From Agromyces albus (GTDB taxonomy: Bacteria > Actinomycetota > Actinomycetes > Actinomycetales > Microbacteriaceae): a stretch of DNA of 64,000 bases. The stretch is from positions 54,250 to 118,249 of the forward strand of contig NZ_SDPN01000009.1 of NCBI RefSeq assembly GCF_004134825.1, in the 5' to 3' direction. The notes beneath the pieces are model-generated. The model searched no databases and was not told the origin of the DNA. It saw only the letters and a program-made list of their open reading frames with translations. Positions 27,201 through 36,198 of this stretch are shown in pieces; position 1 is the first letter of the stretch, and each line of letters starts with the position of its first letter. The position numbers and the translations under genes are program-made.

Positions 27201-28646
27201 ATGAACTACGACGCGATTAAGGCAGGCGAACTCTCGTTTCCGCCGGGCTTCATGTTGGGGGCGGCTACTGCCGCGTACCAGATTGAAGGTGCCGCCGCAG
27301 AAGACGGCCGAGGCCCCTCGATCTGGGATACCTTCAGCCACACACCGGGCGCCACTGCCGCTGGTGCGACTGGCGATGTCGCTGCCGGTCACTATCACCA
27401 GGTGGCGACCGACCTCGACATCATGGCATCGCTCAGCCTCGAAGCGTACCGGTTCTCCATCTCGTGGTCACGGGTAATGCCGTCTGGGGAAGGTGTTGTC
27501 AACCACGCCGGGCTGGGGTTCTATTCCGATCTGATCGACGGGCTGCTCGAGCGAGGAATCAGCCCGATCGTCACCTTGAACCATTGGGATCTTCCGCAGG
27601 CGCTTGAAGATCGTTATGGCGGCTGGCGAGGACGCCAAACCGCCTATGCATTTGAACGCTACGCAGAGATCGTGGGTGCGGCCTTTGGGGACCGAGTGGC
27701 GATCTGGTCCACCCACAATGAGCCCTGGAACAACTCGTTCGCCGGCTACGGCCACGGTGTGTTTGCGCCCGGGATCAAGAACCACGAAGCCGCGCTCAAG
27801 GCCGCGCATCACCTCAACCTCGCCCACGGGCTCGCTGTCTCAGCGCTGCGCCGCACGATCACCAAACCCGACGCCAAGATCTCCATCGTCCTGAACATCT
27901 TCCGCGTCGAACCTGAAACCGCTGCAGACGTGGAGGCGGCACGTCGATTCGATGCCGTCGCAAACCGCATCTTCACAGGGCCGGTTCTCGATGGCGCGTA
28001 CCCTGCAGACCTGCTCGAGGACACCAAGACTTTCACTGACTGGGAATTCCTGCGCCCCGGGGATGAAGCAATCTGCCACCAGCCGATCGATCTCCTCGGC
28101 GTCAATTACTACGAGATCATGCACATCCGAGACCGCGCCGACTTCGATCCTGCCCAGGAGCAGATGGGGGGTACCGCGTTCCCCGGCTCGGAACGCGTCG
28201 AGCTGTTCCGGCCCACCGGGCTCGGTCGCACCGCGATGGACTGGACGGTCGAACCGTGGGGACTCGAGAATCACCTCGTGGCGCTTTCCGAACAACGCCC
28301 CGATCTTCCAATCATGGTGATGGAGAACGGCGCAGCGTTCGACGACGTTGTCACCGAAGTCGACGGCAAGCTCGCCGTCATCGACCGAGACCGCACGCGG
28401 TTCCTCATCGATCACGTCAAGGCGACGCTTCAAGCCCGCGAGCGAGGCGCGAATGTCGTCGGCTACCTGGTCTGGTCACTGCTGGACAACTTCGAGTGGG
28501 CCGCCGGCTATGGCCCGCGGTTCGGCATCGTGCGGGTCGACTACGATACCCTCCGCCGTACTCCAAAACTGAGCGCGCACTGGTTTGCTGAACTGTGTCG
28601 GACGCGCACAATCCCGGTGCTTTCAGACGCAGGAATTCCCGCGTAG
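27201..28646 (+). CDS. GH1 beta-glucosidase (cytoplasmic)
   Basis: ATG 27201 has GAGGG 7 nt upstream and is preferred over ATG 27195. 481 residues, no signal peptide. GH1 hallmarks: FMLGAATAAYQIEGA, HWDLPQALEDRYGGW, acid/base Glu174 in STHNEPW, LLGVNYYEI, nucleophile Glu375 in VMENGAA, and WSLLDNFEWAAGYGPRFGIV with the substrate-binding Glu/Trp. It would split imported beta-linked disaccharides. Divergent from LacI and probably controlled by it. Convergent with the TetR gene, 82 bp apart with no clear hairpin. Confidence 0.93.
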   Translation: MNYDAIKAGELSFPPGFMLGAATAAYQIEGAAAEDGRGPSIWDTFSHTPGATAAGATGDVAAGHYHQVATDLDIMASLSLEAYRFSISWSRVMPSGEGVVNHAGLGFYSDLIDGLLERGISPIVTLNHWDLPQALEDRYGGWRGRQTAYAFERYAEIVGAAFGDRVAIWSTHNEPWNNSFAGYGHGVFAPGIKNHEAALKAAHHLNLAHGLAVSALRRTITKPDAKISIVLNIFRVEPETAADVEAARRFDAVANRIFTGPVLDGAYPADLLEDTKTFTDWEFLRPGDEAICHQPIDLLGVNYYEIMHIRDRADFDPAQEQMGGTAFPGSERVELFRPTGLGRTAMDWTVEPWGLENHLVALSEQRPDLPIMVMENGAAFDDVVTEVDGKLAVIDRDRTRFLIDHVKATLQARERGANVVGYLVWSLLDNFEWAAGYGPRFGIVRVDYDTLRRTPKLSAHWFAELCRTRTIPVLSDAGIPA

Positions 28647-28728
28647 GGTCCGCCGACGCCCGGCGTACCAGCCGCCAGCGCGGGCGCCCCGACCGCCGCT
28701 GCCGCAGGAACGCGCCTTGCAGCGCCGG

Positions 28729-29484
28729 TCAGGCGGAGCCTGCGCGGTCCGCGTCACCGCTGAGGGCGTCCTGCAAAGTCGGAGGCTGTGGGTGCGGCGC
28801 GTCTAGACCCACCTCGGAGTCTGAGTCCTGGTTCGAATGAGGTGCTTCACCCGTCCCTGTTGGGCTCAGAGCCGGATTCTTCGCCACCAGATTCCACCAC
28901 GATCGGGCGGCCGCGACGAGCTCCCAATAGGCATCGACAGCGGCCACTCCGTCCAAATCGGGTCGGTATCGCCGCTGAGTCTGGAGACCGTCCATGACGG
29001 CGATCCCGAGCGTTGCCACCATGTCTTTGCTCACTCCGACCGGCGGCCCGTCTTGGTCGGAGTCCGGTTCTCGCGTCTGCACCTGTGCCGATCGATAGTG
29101 ATCGACGAAGTACCCATGGGCCGGATGATCCGGGTCGATGGCCTCTGCGGACAAAGCGATGTAGAGCGAGGTGAGTCCCTCGTGCTCGGCGGAATGACGG
29201 GCAACCTCTCGAGACCGGGTGGCGACGTCGCTCTCGGCGATGTCGGAGAGGTACTCGGCGACAGACGCGTCACGAAGATTCAGCACCTCGACAAGCAGGT
29301 CTTCCTTGTCGGAGAAGTAGTGCAGAAGCAGCGCCTGGGACAGTCCCACGCGTTTAGCGAGTTCCCTCATCGAGGAGTGGGTATATCCCGACTCCGCGAA
29401 CAGCTTCGCCGCGGCCGCGACGATCTCGCGGCGACGCTCCACTCCTTTGCGGTACGGTCCGCGAGCTCTGTTGCTGTCGGTCAT
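28729..29484 (-). CDS. TetR family transcriptional regulator
   Basis: 251 residues. N-terminal DNA-binding domain RREIVAAAAKLFAESGYTHSSMRELAKRVGLSQALLLHYFSDKEDLL is canonical TetR. The middle resembles the BetI-type ligand domain (LYIALSAEAIDPDHPAHGYFVDHY). The long acidic tail (~45 residues after WWNL) is unstructured and unusual. Divergent from the binding-protein gene of the oligosaccharide importer; an AACTTG-N9-CAAGTT inverted repeat lies between them, so it probably regulates that operon, an unusual second layer beside LacI. Confidence 0.9.
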   Translation of the reverse strand: MTDSNRARGPYRKGVERRREIVAAAAKLFAESGYTHSSMRELAKRVGLSQALLLHYFSDKEDLLVEVLNLRDASVAEYLSDIAESDVATRSREVARHSAEHEGLTSLYIALSAEAIDPDHPAHGYFVDHYRSAQVQTREPDSDQDGPPVGVSKDMVATLGIAVMDGLQTQRRYRPDLDGVAAVDAYWELVAAARSWWNLVAKNPALSPTGTGEAPHSNQDSDSEVGLDAPHPQPPTLQDALSGDADRAGSA

Positions 29485-29524
29485 GGCCCCACGATATTCG
29501 CTCTCGCGACGAGTTTCAAACGAA

Positions 29525-29545
29525 AACTTGTCAACTGACCAAGTT
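29525..29545. promoter_or_regulatory. Candidate TetR operator AACTTG-N9-CAAGTT
   Basis: Inverted repeat of 6-bp arms spaced by TCAACTGAC, 41 bp upstream of the TetR start and ~165 bp upstream of the importer operon. TTGTCA within it could be a -35 element, so binding would block transcription of one or both genes. Confidence 0.6.
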
Positions 29546-29711
29546 ATGGCGCATACTCATCCTGTCACCACCGAATCCACGGACACGACAGGACCCGTGA
29601 CCGAGCTCGACTCGAAGGCGTCTCACGGACCAGCAGACACGTGAACACGACCACGAGCACCGGCACAGCTACTGAGAACGGTGTGGCCCTCGCACAAACA
29701 AAGGAGTAAGA

Positions 29712-30983
29712 ATGCGATCAATTCCCAGAGCCGCCGTGCTGCTTGCCGCGGCTCCGCTTGTTCTACTTGCCGGATGCACTGGCGCAGACACCGACGACGC
29801 CAACGGGGAGGTCAACCTCACCATCTCCACGTTCAGCGAGTGGGGGTACGAGGACCTGCTCGAGGAATATCAGGAGCTCAACCCGAACATCACCATCGAG
29901 CACAACCGGTTCGCCACGAGCGACGAGGCGAAGGAACAGTTCCAGACCTCGCTGGGTGCCGGATCGGGACTTGCGGACGTGGTCGGCGTCGACAACAGCT
30001 GGCTCCCGCAGGTGCTCGAGAACCCGGACAACTTCGTCGACCTCACCTCCGAGGACGTCGAGGGACGGTGGAACCAGTGGAACGTCGACCTCGCGACGGC
30101 AGAGGACGGCAAACTGCTCGGCTACGCCACTGACATCGGTCCTTCCTCGGTCACCTATCGCGCCGACCTCTTCGAGGCCGCGGGCCTTCCGACCGACCGC
30201 GAAGCGGTCGCCGAGCTGTTCGGCGGCGACGACGCGACCTGGGAGGACTTCTTCGCCGTCGGCGAGCAGTTCCAGGCTGCGAACACGGGCGTGCCGTTCT
30301 ACGACGCATCGGCCTCGATCGCAACCAGCTGGGGCGACCAGTACGAGGTGCTGTGGGAGGACCCCGAAACCGGAGAGATCATCGCCGGCACCAACCCCGA
30401 CCTGAAGAACATCTATGACACCACGATGGAGCACGACGACCTGTCGGCTCACCTCGCTCGGTGGACCGAGGACTGGAACAACGCGTTCCAGAACAACGGC
30501 TTCGCCGTGATGCTGTCGCCTTCGTGGATGCTCGGCGTCATCGAGGGCAACGCCGCGGGCGTGACCGGCTGGGACGTCGCCGACGTCTTCCCCGGCGGCG
30601 GCGGCAACAGCGGGGGCTCGTACCTGACCGTTCCGACGCAATCCGAGCACCAAGAGGAGGCACAGGCCCTCGCGAACTGGCTGACCGCGCCGGAGCAGCA
30701 AATGAAGGCGTTCGCATCCACCGGCAACTTCCCGAGTCAGATTGAGGCGCAGAAGAGCGAGGAACTCCAGCAGGTCACGGACGAGTTCTTCAACAACGCG
30801 CCCGTCGGCCAGATCCTCACGGATCGTGCAGCCGCGATCAAGGAAATCCCCTTCAAGGGAGACAACTACTTCGCGATCACGGACGCGTTCAACAAGGCAA
30901 TCAACCGCGTATCGGTCGACAAGACTCACACCGCGCAGGAGTCCTGGGACATGTTCCTGGATGAGCTGGGCAATCTCGAGTAG
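29712..30983 (+). CDS. Oligosaccharide ABC transporter substrate-binding lipoprotein
   Basis: 423 residues with lipobox LVLLAGCTG (Cys ~22). Family-1 solute-binding organisation: NLTISTFSEWGYEDLLEEYQELNPNITIE, DVVGVDNSWLPQVLENPDNFVDL, LLGYATDIGPSSVTYRADLFEAAGLPTD, WTEDWNNAFQNNGFAVMLSPSWMLGVIE. The AGYATDIGP-type segment is common in CebE/beta-oligosaccharide binders, fitting the xylanase and beta-glucosidases around it. GGAG lies before the ATG (AAAGGAGTAAGA). First gene of a binding-protein/permease/permease/GH3 operon; no ATPase gene is present, so an external MsiK-like ATPase is implied. Confidence 0.92.
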   Translation: MRSIPRAAVLLAAAPLVLLAGCTGADTDDANGEVNLTISTFSEWGYEDLLEEYQELNPNITIEHNRFATSDEAKEQFQTSLGAGSGLADVVGVDNSWLPQVLENPDNFVDLTSEDVEGRWNQWNVDLATAEDGKLLGYATDIGPSSVTYRADLFEAAGLPTDREAVAELFGGDDATWEDFFAVGEQFQAANTGVPFYDASASIATSWGDQYEVLWEDPETGEIIAGTNPDLKNIYDTTMEHDDLSAHLARWTEDWNNAFQNNGFAVMLSPSWMLGVIEGNAAGVTGWDVADVFPGGGGNSGGSYLTVPTQSEHQEEAQALANWLTAPEQQMKAFASTGNFPSQIEAQKSEELQQVTDEFFNNAPVGQILTDRAAAIKEIPFKGDNYFAITDAFNKAINRVSVDKTHTAQESWDMFLDELGNLE

Positions 30984-31003
30984 GCCCTGACCTTCCCGCG
31001 GGC

Positions 31004-31035
31004 GAGGGGCGCGCGCCAACGTACGCGCGCCCCTC
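31004..31035 (+). terminator. Intercistronic hairpin after binding-protein gene
   Basis: Perfect 12-bp stem GAGGGGCGCGCG / CGCGCGCCCCTC with an 8-nt loop, between the binding-protein stop and the first permease. Such hairpins typically give partial termination or protect the upstream mRNA so that binding protein exceeds permease. Confidence 0.75.
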
Positions 31036-31057
31036 GTCACAACAGAAAGTGCACCTC

Positions 31058-32137
31058 ATGTCCGAACCCGCTGCGCACGCGACCCGGCGTTCCACTACCG
31101 CTCCACGACCGATCTCCCCATGGAAAGAACGGCTTGGTCGCTGGGACATCAAGGCCTCCCCGTACGCCTACATTGCCCCGTTCTTCATCGTGTTCGGGAT
31201 CGTCGGCCTCTTCCCCCTGCTCTACACGGCCTACGTTTCGCTCCACGACTGGGACCTCATCGGCGGTCAAGGCGACTTCGTCGGACTGGAGAACTTCACG
31301 TTCGTCCTCAGCCGCCCGGTCTTCTGGACATCGCTCGGCAACACCCTCAGCATCTTCCTGCTCTCGACCGTCCCGCAGATCGCCATCGCCCTCGTGCTCG
31401 CGAGCCTCCTCGACGCCAACATCCGCGCGAAGACCTTCTGGCGCATGGGAGTGCTGTTGCCATATGTGATCGCGCCCGTAGCCGTAACCCTCATCTTCTC
31501 CCGCATGTTCGCCGACCAGTCGGGTCTCGTCAACGCCGTCCTGGAGCTTCTGGGCGCTGAGCCCATCGGATGGCACCGTGACAGCCTCCCCTCGCACATC
31601 GCCATCGCCACGATGGTGAACTTCCGCTGGACCGGATTCAACACACTCGTGTTGCTCGCCGCGATGCAGGCAATCCCGCGAGACCTGTATGAGGCAGCCA
31701 TCATCGACGGAGCCGGCCGGGTGCGGCAGTTCTTCTCCGTTACCGTGCCGTCAGTGCGACCGACGATCATCTTCGTCGCGATCACCTCAACGATCGGCGG
31801 GCTCCAGATCTTCGACGAGCCGCGACTCTACGACGCTCAAGGGCTCGGCGGAAACTCCGGACAGTGGAAAACCATCACCCTGTACCTCTATGAGCTCGGC
31901 TGGAGTCAACAGCGACTCGGACGCGCAGCGGCTGTTGCCTGGCTGCTGTTCGTCTTGATCGTGGTCTTCGCGCTCGTGAGCAACTGGCTCTCTCGCCGCA
32001 TCGCCTCCGGCGAAGCACCAATCGCCCAACGCCCAGCCCGCCGCGCCAAGCAGAAGAACCAAGCTGCCCATGCCCGCAGCTCCGACAGCACCGGACTCGC
32101 TGTCACGTCCGAAAAGGTCCTCGAGAAGACGCCATGA
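31058..32137 (+). CDS. Oligosaccharide ABC transporter permease (MalF/CebF-like)
   Basis: ATG 31058 with GAAAG 8 nt upstream is preferred over GTG 31049. 359 residues: a ~30-residue N-tail, six helices (YIAPFFIVFGIVGLFPLLYTAYVSLHDWD first), EAA loop DLYEAAIIDGAGRVRQFFSVTVPSVRP, the tail FDEPRLYDAQGLGGNSGQWKTITLYLYE, then a long basic cytoplasmic extension (RPARRAKQKNQAAHARSS). The DEPRLYD motif is frequent in cellobiose/xylo-oligosaccharide permeases. Its stop overlaps the next ATG (ATGA). Confidence 0.92.
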   Translation: MSEPAAHATRRSTTAPRPISPWKERLGRWDIKASPYAYIAPFFIVFGIVGLFPLLYTAYVSLHDWDLIGGQGDFVGLENFTFVLSRPVFWTSLGNTLSIFLLSTVPQIAIALVLASLLDANIRAKTFWRMGVLLPYVIAPVAVTLIFSRMFADQSGLVNAVLELLGAEPIGWHRDSLPSHIAIATMVNFRWTGFNTLVLLAAMQAIPRDLYEAAIIDGAGRVRQFFSVTVPSVRPTIIFVAITSTIGGLQIFDEPRLYDAQGLGGNSGQWKTITLYLYELGWSQQRLGRAAAVAWLLFVLIVVFALVSNWLSRRIASGEAPIAQRPARRAKQKNQAAHARSSDSTGLAVTSEKVLEKTP

Positions 32138-33039
32138 CTGCCCCATCCGTTCCATACATTCGACAGACCGCCGGCCCAGGCGCCGCGAAAGCGGCCCGAC
32201 GGCGCACCAGCGCAGCGGGCAACCGGCCCGGGTGGGTGACCTACACGCTCATCGCAGCGGTCATCCTCGTCGCGGTGCTCCCGCTCTACTACACCTTCCT
32301 TCTGGCTTCTTCCACGTCAAGCGAAGTGGCACAGAACCCGATCCCATCGCCGATTCCCGGCGGGCAGCTCGTAGACAACCTGATCCGGATCTTCGAATCC
32401 GACATCGACCTCATGAAGGCCGCGTGGAACTCACTGGCGGTCTCCGCCGCGACGGCGGTGGCTGTCGTCTTCTTCTCGACGCTCGCAGGATTCGCGTTCG
32501 CGAAGCTTCGATTCCGCGGACGAGCGGCCCTGCTCGCGTTCGTAGTGGCCACACTCGCCGTACCGACGCAGTTGGGCGTCGTCCCGCTGTACATCGTCAT
32601 GCGCGAGCTGGGGCTGGTCGGCAACTTGTGGGCCGTGATCCTTCCCGGGATCGTCACCGCGTTCGGCGTGTTCTGGATGACACAGTATCTAACGGCCGCT
32701 CTTCCGTATGAGCTCATCGAAGCTGCACGGATCGACGGAGCGTCCACGTTCCGAACCTTTTGGTCGATCGCGCTTCCCGCGGTTCGCCCGGCAGCCGCAA
32801 TGCTGGGGCTCTTCACGTTCATCGGAGCGTGGACGAACTACTTCTGGCCGGCGATCGTTCTTGGCCCCCAGAACCCGACGCTGCCAGTCGCTTTGCAACT
32901 GCTACAGACCGGATTCTTCAAAGACATTCCACTCATCATGACCGGGGTTCTCATCTCCATCGTTCCGCTGCTGGTGCTCTTCTTCATCCTCGGCAAGCAG
33001 CTTGTCGCGGGCGTCATGCAGGGCGCGGTCAAGGGCTAA
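32134..33039 (+). CDS. Oligosaccharide ABC transporter permease (MalG/CebG-like)
   Basis: 301 residues starting at ATG 32134 in a 4-nt overlap with the previous gene. Six helices; the EAA motif ELIEAARIDGASTFRTFWSIALPAVRP and the C-terminal LVLFFILGKQLVAGVMQGAVKG are typical of MalG-type subunits. Partner of the preceding permease; together with the lipoprotein and an external ATPase it imports beta-linked oligosaccharides. Confidence 0.92.
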   Translation: MTAPSVPYIRQTAGPGAAKAARRRTSAAGNRPGWVTYTLIAAVILVAVLPLYYTFLLASSTSSEVAQNPIPSPIPGGQLVDNLIRIFESDIDLMKAAWNSLAVSAATAVAVVFFSTLAGFAFAKLRFRGRAALLAFVVATLAVPTQLGVVPLYIVMRELGLVGNLWAVILPGIVTAFGVFWMTQYLTAALPYELIEAARIDGASTFRTFWSIALPAVRPAAAMLGLFTFIGAWTNYFWPAIVLGPQNPTLPVALQLLQTGFFKDIPLIMTGVLISIVPLLVLFFILGKQLVAGVMQGAVKG

Positions 33040-33126
33040 CCGCCGAGTGACGAACCGCACGGCCGGCCCGGCACCCCCACGCTCAACGCGCCGTCCTGCA
33101 CCGCCCCAGTTGAAACGGACTTCCCT

Positions 33127-34965
33127 ATGACCACGATCACCGCACGCCCCGAGACGTCCTACCGCGATCTGAACGGAAATGGTCGCATGGACCCTTTCGA
33201 GAATCCGCAGCTGAGCGCCGAAGAGCGCACCGCCGACCTTCTCTCGAGGCTGAGCCTGGAAGAGAAGGTCGGGCTTCTCTTCCACACCGTCATCGAGATC
33301 GGGCCCGACGGCGACCTGCTGGAGCAGCCCGGCGCGGTCAGCAAGTCGCCGACGACGGAGGTGGTCCTCGGACGCCTCATCAATCATTTCAACGTGCACC
33401 GCATCAAGAGCGCGCGCGAGGCCGCACGGTGGAACAACGCGTTGCAGCGGCTCGCCGCACAAACACCTCACGGCATCCCCGTGACCGTCTCTACAGACCC
33501 TCGTCATGCGTTCGTCGAGAACGTGGGCGCCTCGTTCACCGCCGGCCCCTTCTCCCAGTGGCCCGACGCGCTCGGCATGGCCGCACTGCGAAACAGCGAG
33601 GCAGTGCGAGAGTTCGCGGAACGAGCACGCGACGAGTATCGCGCCGTGGGCATCACCATGGCACTGCACCCCCAGGTCGATCTCGCCAGCGAACCGAGGT
33701 GGGCGCGCCAGATTCAAACCTTTGGTGCCGATCCAGACCTCGTCGTCGAGTACACCACTGCCTACCTCGACGGGTTTCAGGGGCGGTCGCTCAACGCGTC
33801 AAGCGTGGCCTGTGTGACCAAGCACTTCCCCGGTGCCGGTCCCCAGCTTGATGGGGAGGACGCGCACTTCCCTTACGGGCGCGAACAGGTGTATCCGGGC
33901 GGCACGTTCGACGTGCACCTGCGTCCGTTCGCGGCGGCTATCCGCAACGGGACAGCGGCCATCATGCCGTACTACGGGATGCCAGTCGGACTCGAGATCG
34001 ATGGTGAGCCCATCGAAGAGGTCGGCTTCGGCTACAACAAGCAGATCCTCACAGGTCTGCTGCGAGAGAAGCTCGGGTTTGACGGAGTGATCCTCACCGA
34101 CTGGGAACTGGTCAACGACAACATCGTCGGTGACCAGGTGCTGCCCGCCCGCGCGTGGGGCGTCGAGGAGCTCGACGCACGACAGCGCATGGTAAAGATC
34201 CTCGAAGCTGGTGCCGATCAGTTCGGCGGCGAGCAGTGCACCGACCTTCTCCTTGACCTCGTACACGACGGCATCATCTCGGAAACCAGAATCGACGAAT
34301 CCGCCCGGCGAGTGCTCCTCGTGAAGTTCCAGCTGGGACTCTTCGACGATCCTTTCGTCGACGAGGAGGCCGCGGCGGCACTGGTCGGCAACGCCGAGTC
34401 GCGTCGCGCGGGCCTCGAAGCCCAGTCGCGATCGGTGACTGTACTGAAAAATGGGCTGGTCAATGGCACGCCCGCCTTGCCGCTCGCATCCGGAATCAAG
34501 GTGTATGCCGAAGGTATGGACCTGAGCGTTCTGTCTCGTGCAGCCACCCCGGTGGCCGACCCTGCAAAAGCCGACGTCGCGATTATCCGCATCGAAGCGC
34601 CCTTCGAGGCACGCGACGATCTCTTCCTCGAGAGCTACTTCCACCAAGGATCCCTTGAGCTGCGCCCCGGCTTGGTCCACAGGCTTCGGACAATCGCAGC
34701 CACCACACCGCTCATCGTCGACATCACCCTCGACCGGCCCGCATTGCTTGCTCCGATCGTCGATGCTCTCTCCGGACTTACTGCCACGTTCGGCGTGTCA
34801 GACGATGCGCTTCTCGCGGCCCTCACCGGAACGAGGACCCCCACAGGGCGCCTTCCGGTTGAACTTCCGCGATCCATGGAAGCCATTCAGCATTCCGCCC
34901 CAGACGCGCCCTCAAGCACCCGCGACCCGTTGTTCCCCATCGGGTTCGGACTCGACATCAGCTGA
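33127..34965 (+). CDS. GH3 beta-glycosidase (cytoplasmic)
   Basis: 612 residues without signal peptide. The N-terminal (alpha/beta)8 domain has SLEEKVGLLFH, PHGIPVTVSTDPRHAF, VTKHFPGAGPQLDGEDAHFPYGRE (KHF-G substrate loop) and catalytic nucleophile Asp325 in ILTDWEL. The second alpha/beta sandwich domain contains KADVAIIRIEAPFEARDDLFLE and a tail PIGFGLDIS. It lacks the C-terminal FnIII domain of larger GH3 enzymes. Likely a beta-glucosidase or beta-xylosidase acting on imported oligosaccharides. Last gene of the importer operon, 87 bp after the permease. Confidence 0.92.
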   Translation: MTTITARPETSYRDLNGNGRMDPFENPQLSAEERTADLLSRLSLEEKVGLLFHTVIEIGPDGDLLEQPGAVSKSPTTEVVLGRLINHFNVHRIKSAREAARWNNALQRLAAQTPHGIPVTVSTDPRHAFVENVGASFTAGPFSQWPDALGMAALRNSEAVREFAERARDEYRAVGITMALHPQVDLASEPRWARQIQTFGADPDLVVEYTTAYLDGFQGRSLNASSVACVTKHFPGAGPQLDGEDAHFPYGREQVYPGGTFDVHLRPFAAAIRNGTAAIMPYYGMPVGLEIDGEPIEEVGFGYNKQILTGLLREKLGFDGVILTDWELVNDNIVGDQVLPARAWGVEELDARQRMVKILEAGADQFGGEQCTDLLLDLVHDGIISETRIDESARRVLLVKFQLGLFDDPFVDEEAAAALVGNAESRRAGLEAQSRSVTVLKNGLVNGTPALPLASGIKVYAEGMDLSVLSRAATPVADPAKADVAIIRIEAPFEARDDLFLESYFHQGSLELRPGLVHRLRTIAATTPLIVDITLDRPALLAPIVDALSGLTATFGVSDDALLAALTGTRTPTGRLPVELPRSMEAIQHSAPDAPSSTRDPLFPIGFGLDIS

Positions 34966-35168
34966 CCGGATTGTGCTGATCATCACGCCTAGGCCTCGAC
35001 CAGGGGCCCGTTTCCGAGGAACAAGTGACGATGATCCGCTCGATGACGATGTCGCAGTTTGTCCACATCTCCAGCCTGCCGATTCGGCCGACGACCCTTG
35101 AATCCCTCATGGCGATGACTCGATGACGCCGATGCACGCCACCGCTCAGACAACAGAGAGAACCAGCA

Positions 35169-35960
35169 ATGAAGATCGCAGACAAGGTGTTCGTCGTCAC
35201 CGGCGGAGGCAACGGCATGGGCCGGGAGATCGTCCTGGGGCTTGCGGCTCGCGGCGCTCGTGTTGCGGCGCTGGACTTGAACGGTGCGGGACTGGCAGAG
35301 ACGTTGCGCCTAGCAGGCCAGGTCGACGGCCGAGTCACTGCCCACGAGGTCAACGTCACCGACCGCGACGCGGTTCGGGGGCTTCCGGCGCTGGTGGAGA
35401 AGACTCACGGGTCAGTCGACGGCATCGTGAACATCGCGGGCGTCATCCATCGATTCGTACATTTCAGTGAACTGACGGAGGACGAAGAGCAGCGGGTCAT
35501 GAACGTCAATTTCTGGGGCACGGTGAATATGTGCCGCACCTTCCTCCCCATCCTTCGCGAGCGGCCCGAAGCGATCATCGTCAACATGTCGAGCCTCGCC
35601 GCCCTGTTGCCGTTCGCGGGGCAGAGCTTCTATGGAGCGAGCAAGGGTGCGGTCAAGCAGTTCAGTGAGGGCCTATACGCCGAGCTGCTCGACACCAGCG
35701 TGGCCGTGTCGACGATCTTCCCCGGCAACATCAGCACGAACTTGACGGGCAACTCCGGCGTCAAGATGATCGACGCAGGCGGGCGCAAGGTGCGCGTTAC
35801 CACCCCGGCGGATGCCGGCCGACAGATCGTCGACGGCATCGCGAAGAGAAAGTTCCGCATCCTCGTCGGAGGGGATGCCCGCGTACTCGACAAGCTCGCG
35901 AGGATCTCGCCGCGCCGTGCAACCCGCTTCATCGCCGACCAAATGAAGTCAGTGCTCTGA
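35169..35960 (+). CDS. SDR family NAD(P)-dependent oxidoreductase
   Basis: 263 residues of a classical short-chain dehydrogenase: cofactor motif VTGGGNGMGREI (TGxxxGxG), NIAGV (NAG-like), catalytic Ser in NMSSLAALLPFAG and YGASKGAVKQF (YxxxK). FPGNISTNLTGN follows as usual. Substrate unknown. In this locus it may oxidise or reduce a released sugar or aglycone (inference), though the ISPRRATRFIADQMKSVL tail is more like lipid/fatty-acid-type SDRs. Only a weak GAGAGAA ribosome site. Confidence 0.88.
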   Translation: MKIADKVFVVTGGGNGMGREIVLGLAARGARVAALDLNGAGLAETLRLAGQVDGRVTAHEVNVTDRDAVRGLPALVEKTHGSVDGIVNIAGVIHRFVHFSELTEDEEQRVMNVNFWGTVNMCRTFLPILRERPEAIIVNMSSLAALLPFAGQSFYGASKGAVKQFSEGLYAELLDTSVAVSTIFPGNISTNLTGNSGVKMIDAGGRKVRVTTPADAGRQIVDGIAKRKFRILVGGDARVLDKLARISPRRATRFIADQMKSVL

Positions 35961-36012
35961 GCACGCCGACCCGGACGCACGACCCACCACGATCACAAGG
36001 GAACAGATCACC

Positions 36013-36198
36013 ATGACTCGCCATTTTCCGTCTCCCTTTCTCTGGGGTGCCGCGACGGCCGCGCACCAAGTCGAGGGCGCACCCGAGACATTCGAAATCG
36101 CAACGGACGCACAATCACCTCCCGGCGGCCCGCCCCCAGCTCTTGAGGCGGCAGGGTGGCCTCCGCTACGAAAGGACCACGATGACAACCCCGGCTGA
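36013..36198 (+). pseudogene. Remnant N-terminus of a GH1 glycosidase
   Basis: The frame starts MTRHFPSPFLWGAATAAHQVEG, an unmistakable GH1 N-terminus, with AAGGG upstream, then loses all homology after ~25 codons and stops at 36198, overlapping the GH3 start. About 1.3 kb of GH1 sequence must be missing. The ribosome site is intact, so a short peptide may still be made and translated into the GH3 start region. It looks like a deletion scar that brought GH3 under a former GH1 promoter. Confidence 0.75.

Noticed and set aside
36013..36198. Independent small protein gene
   Set aside because: The first 22 residues are clearly a GH1 N-terminus and the rest has no homology, so it is a remnant.
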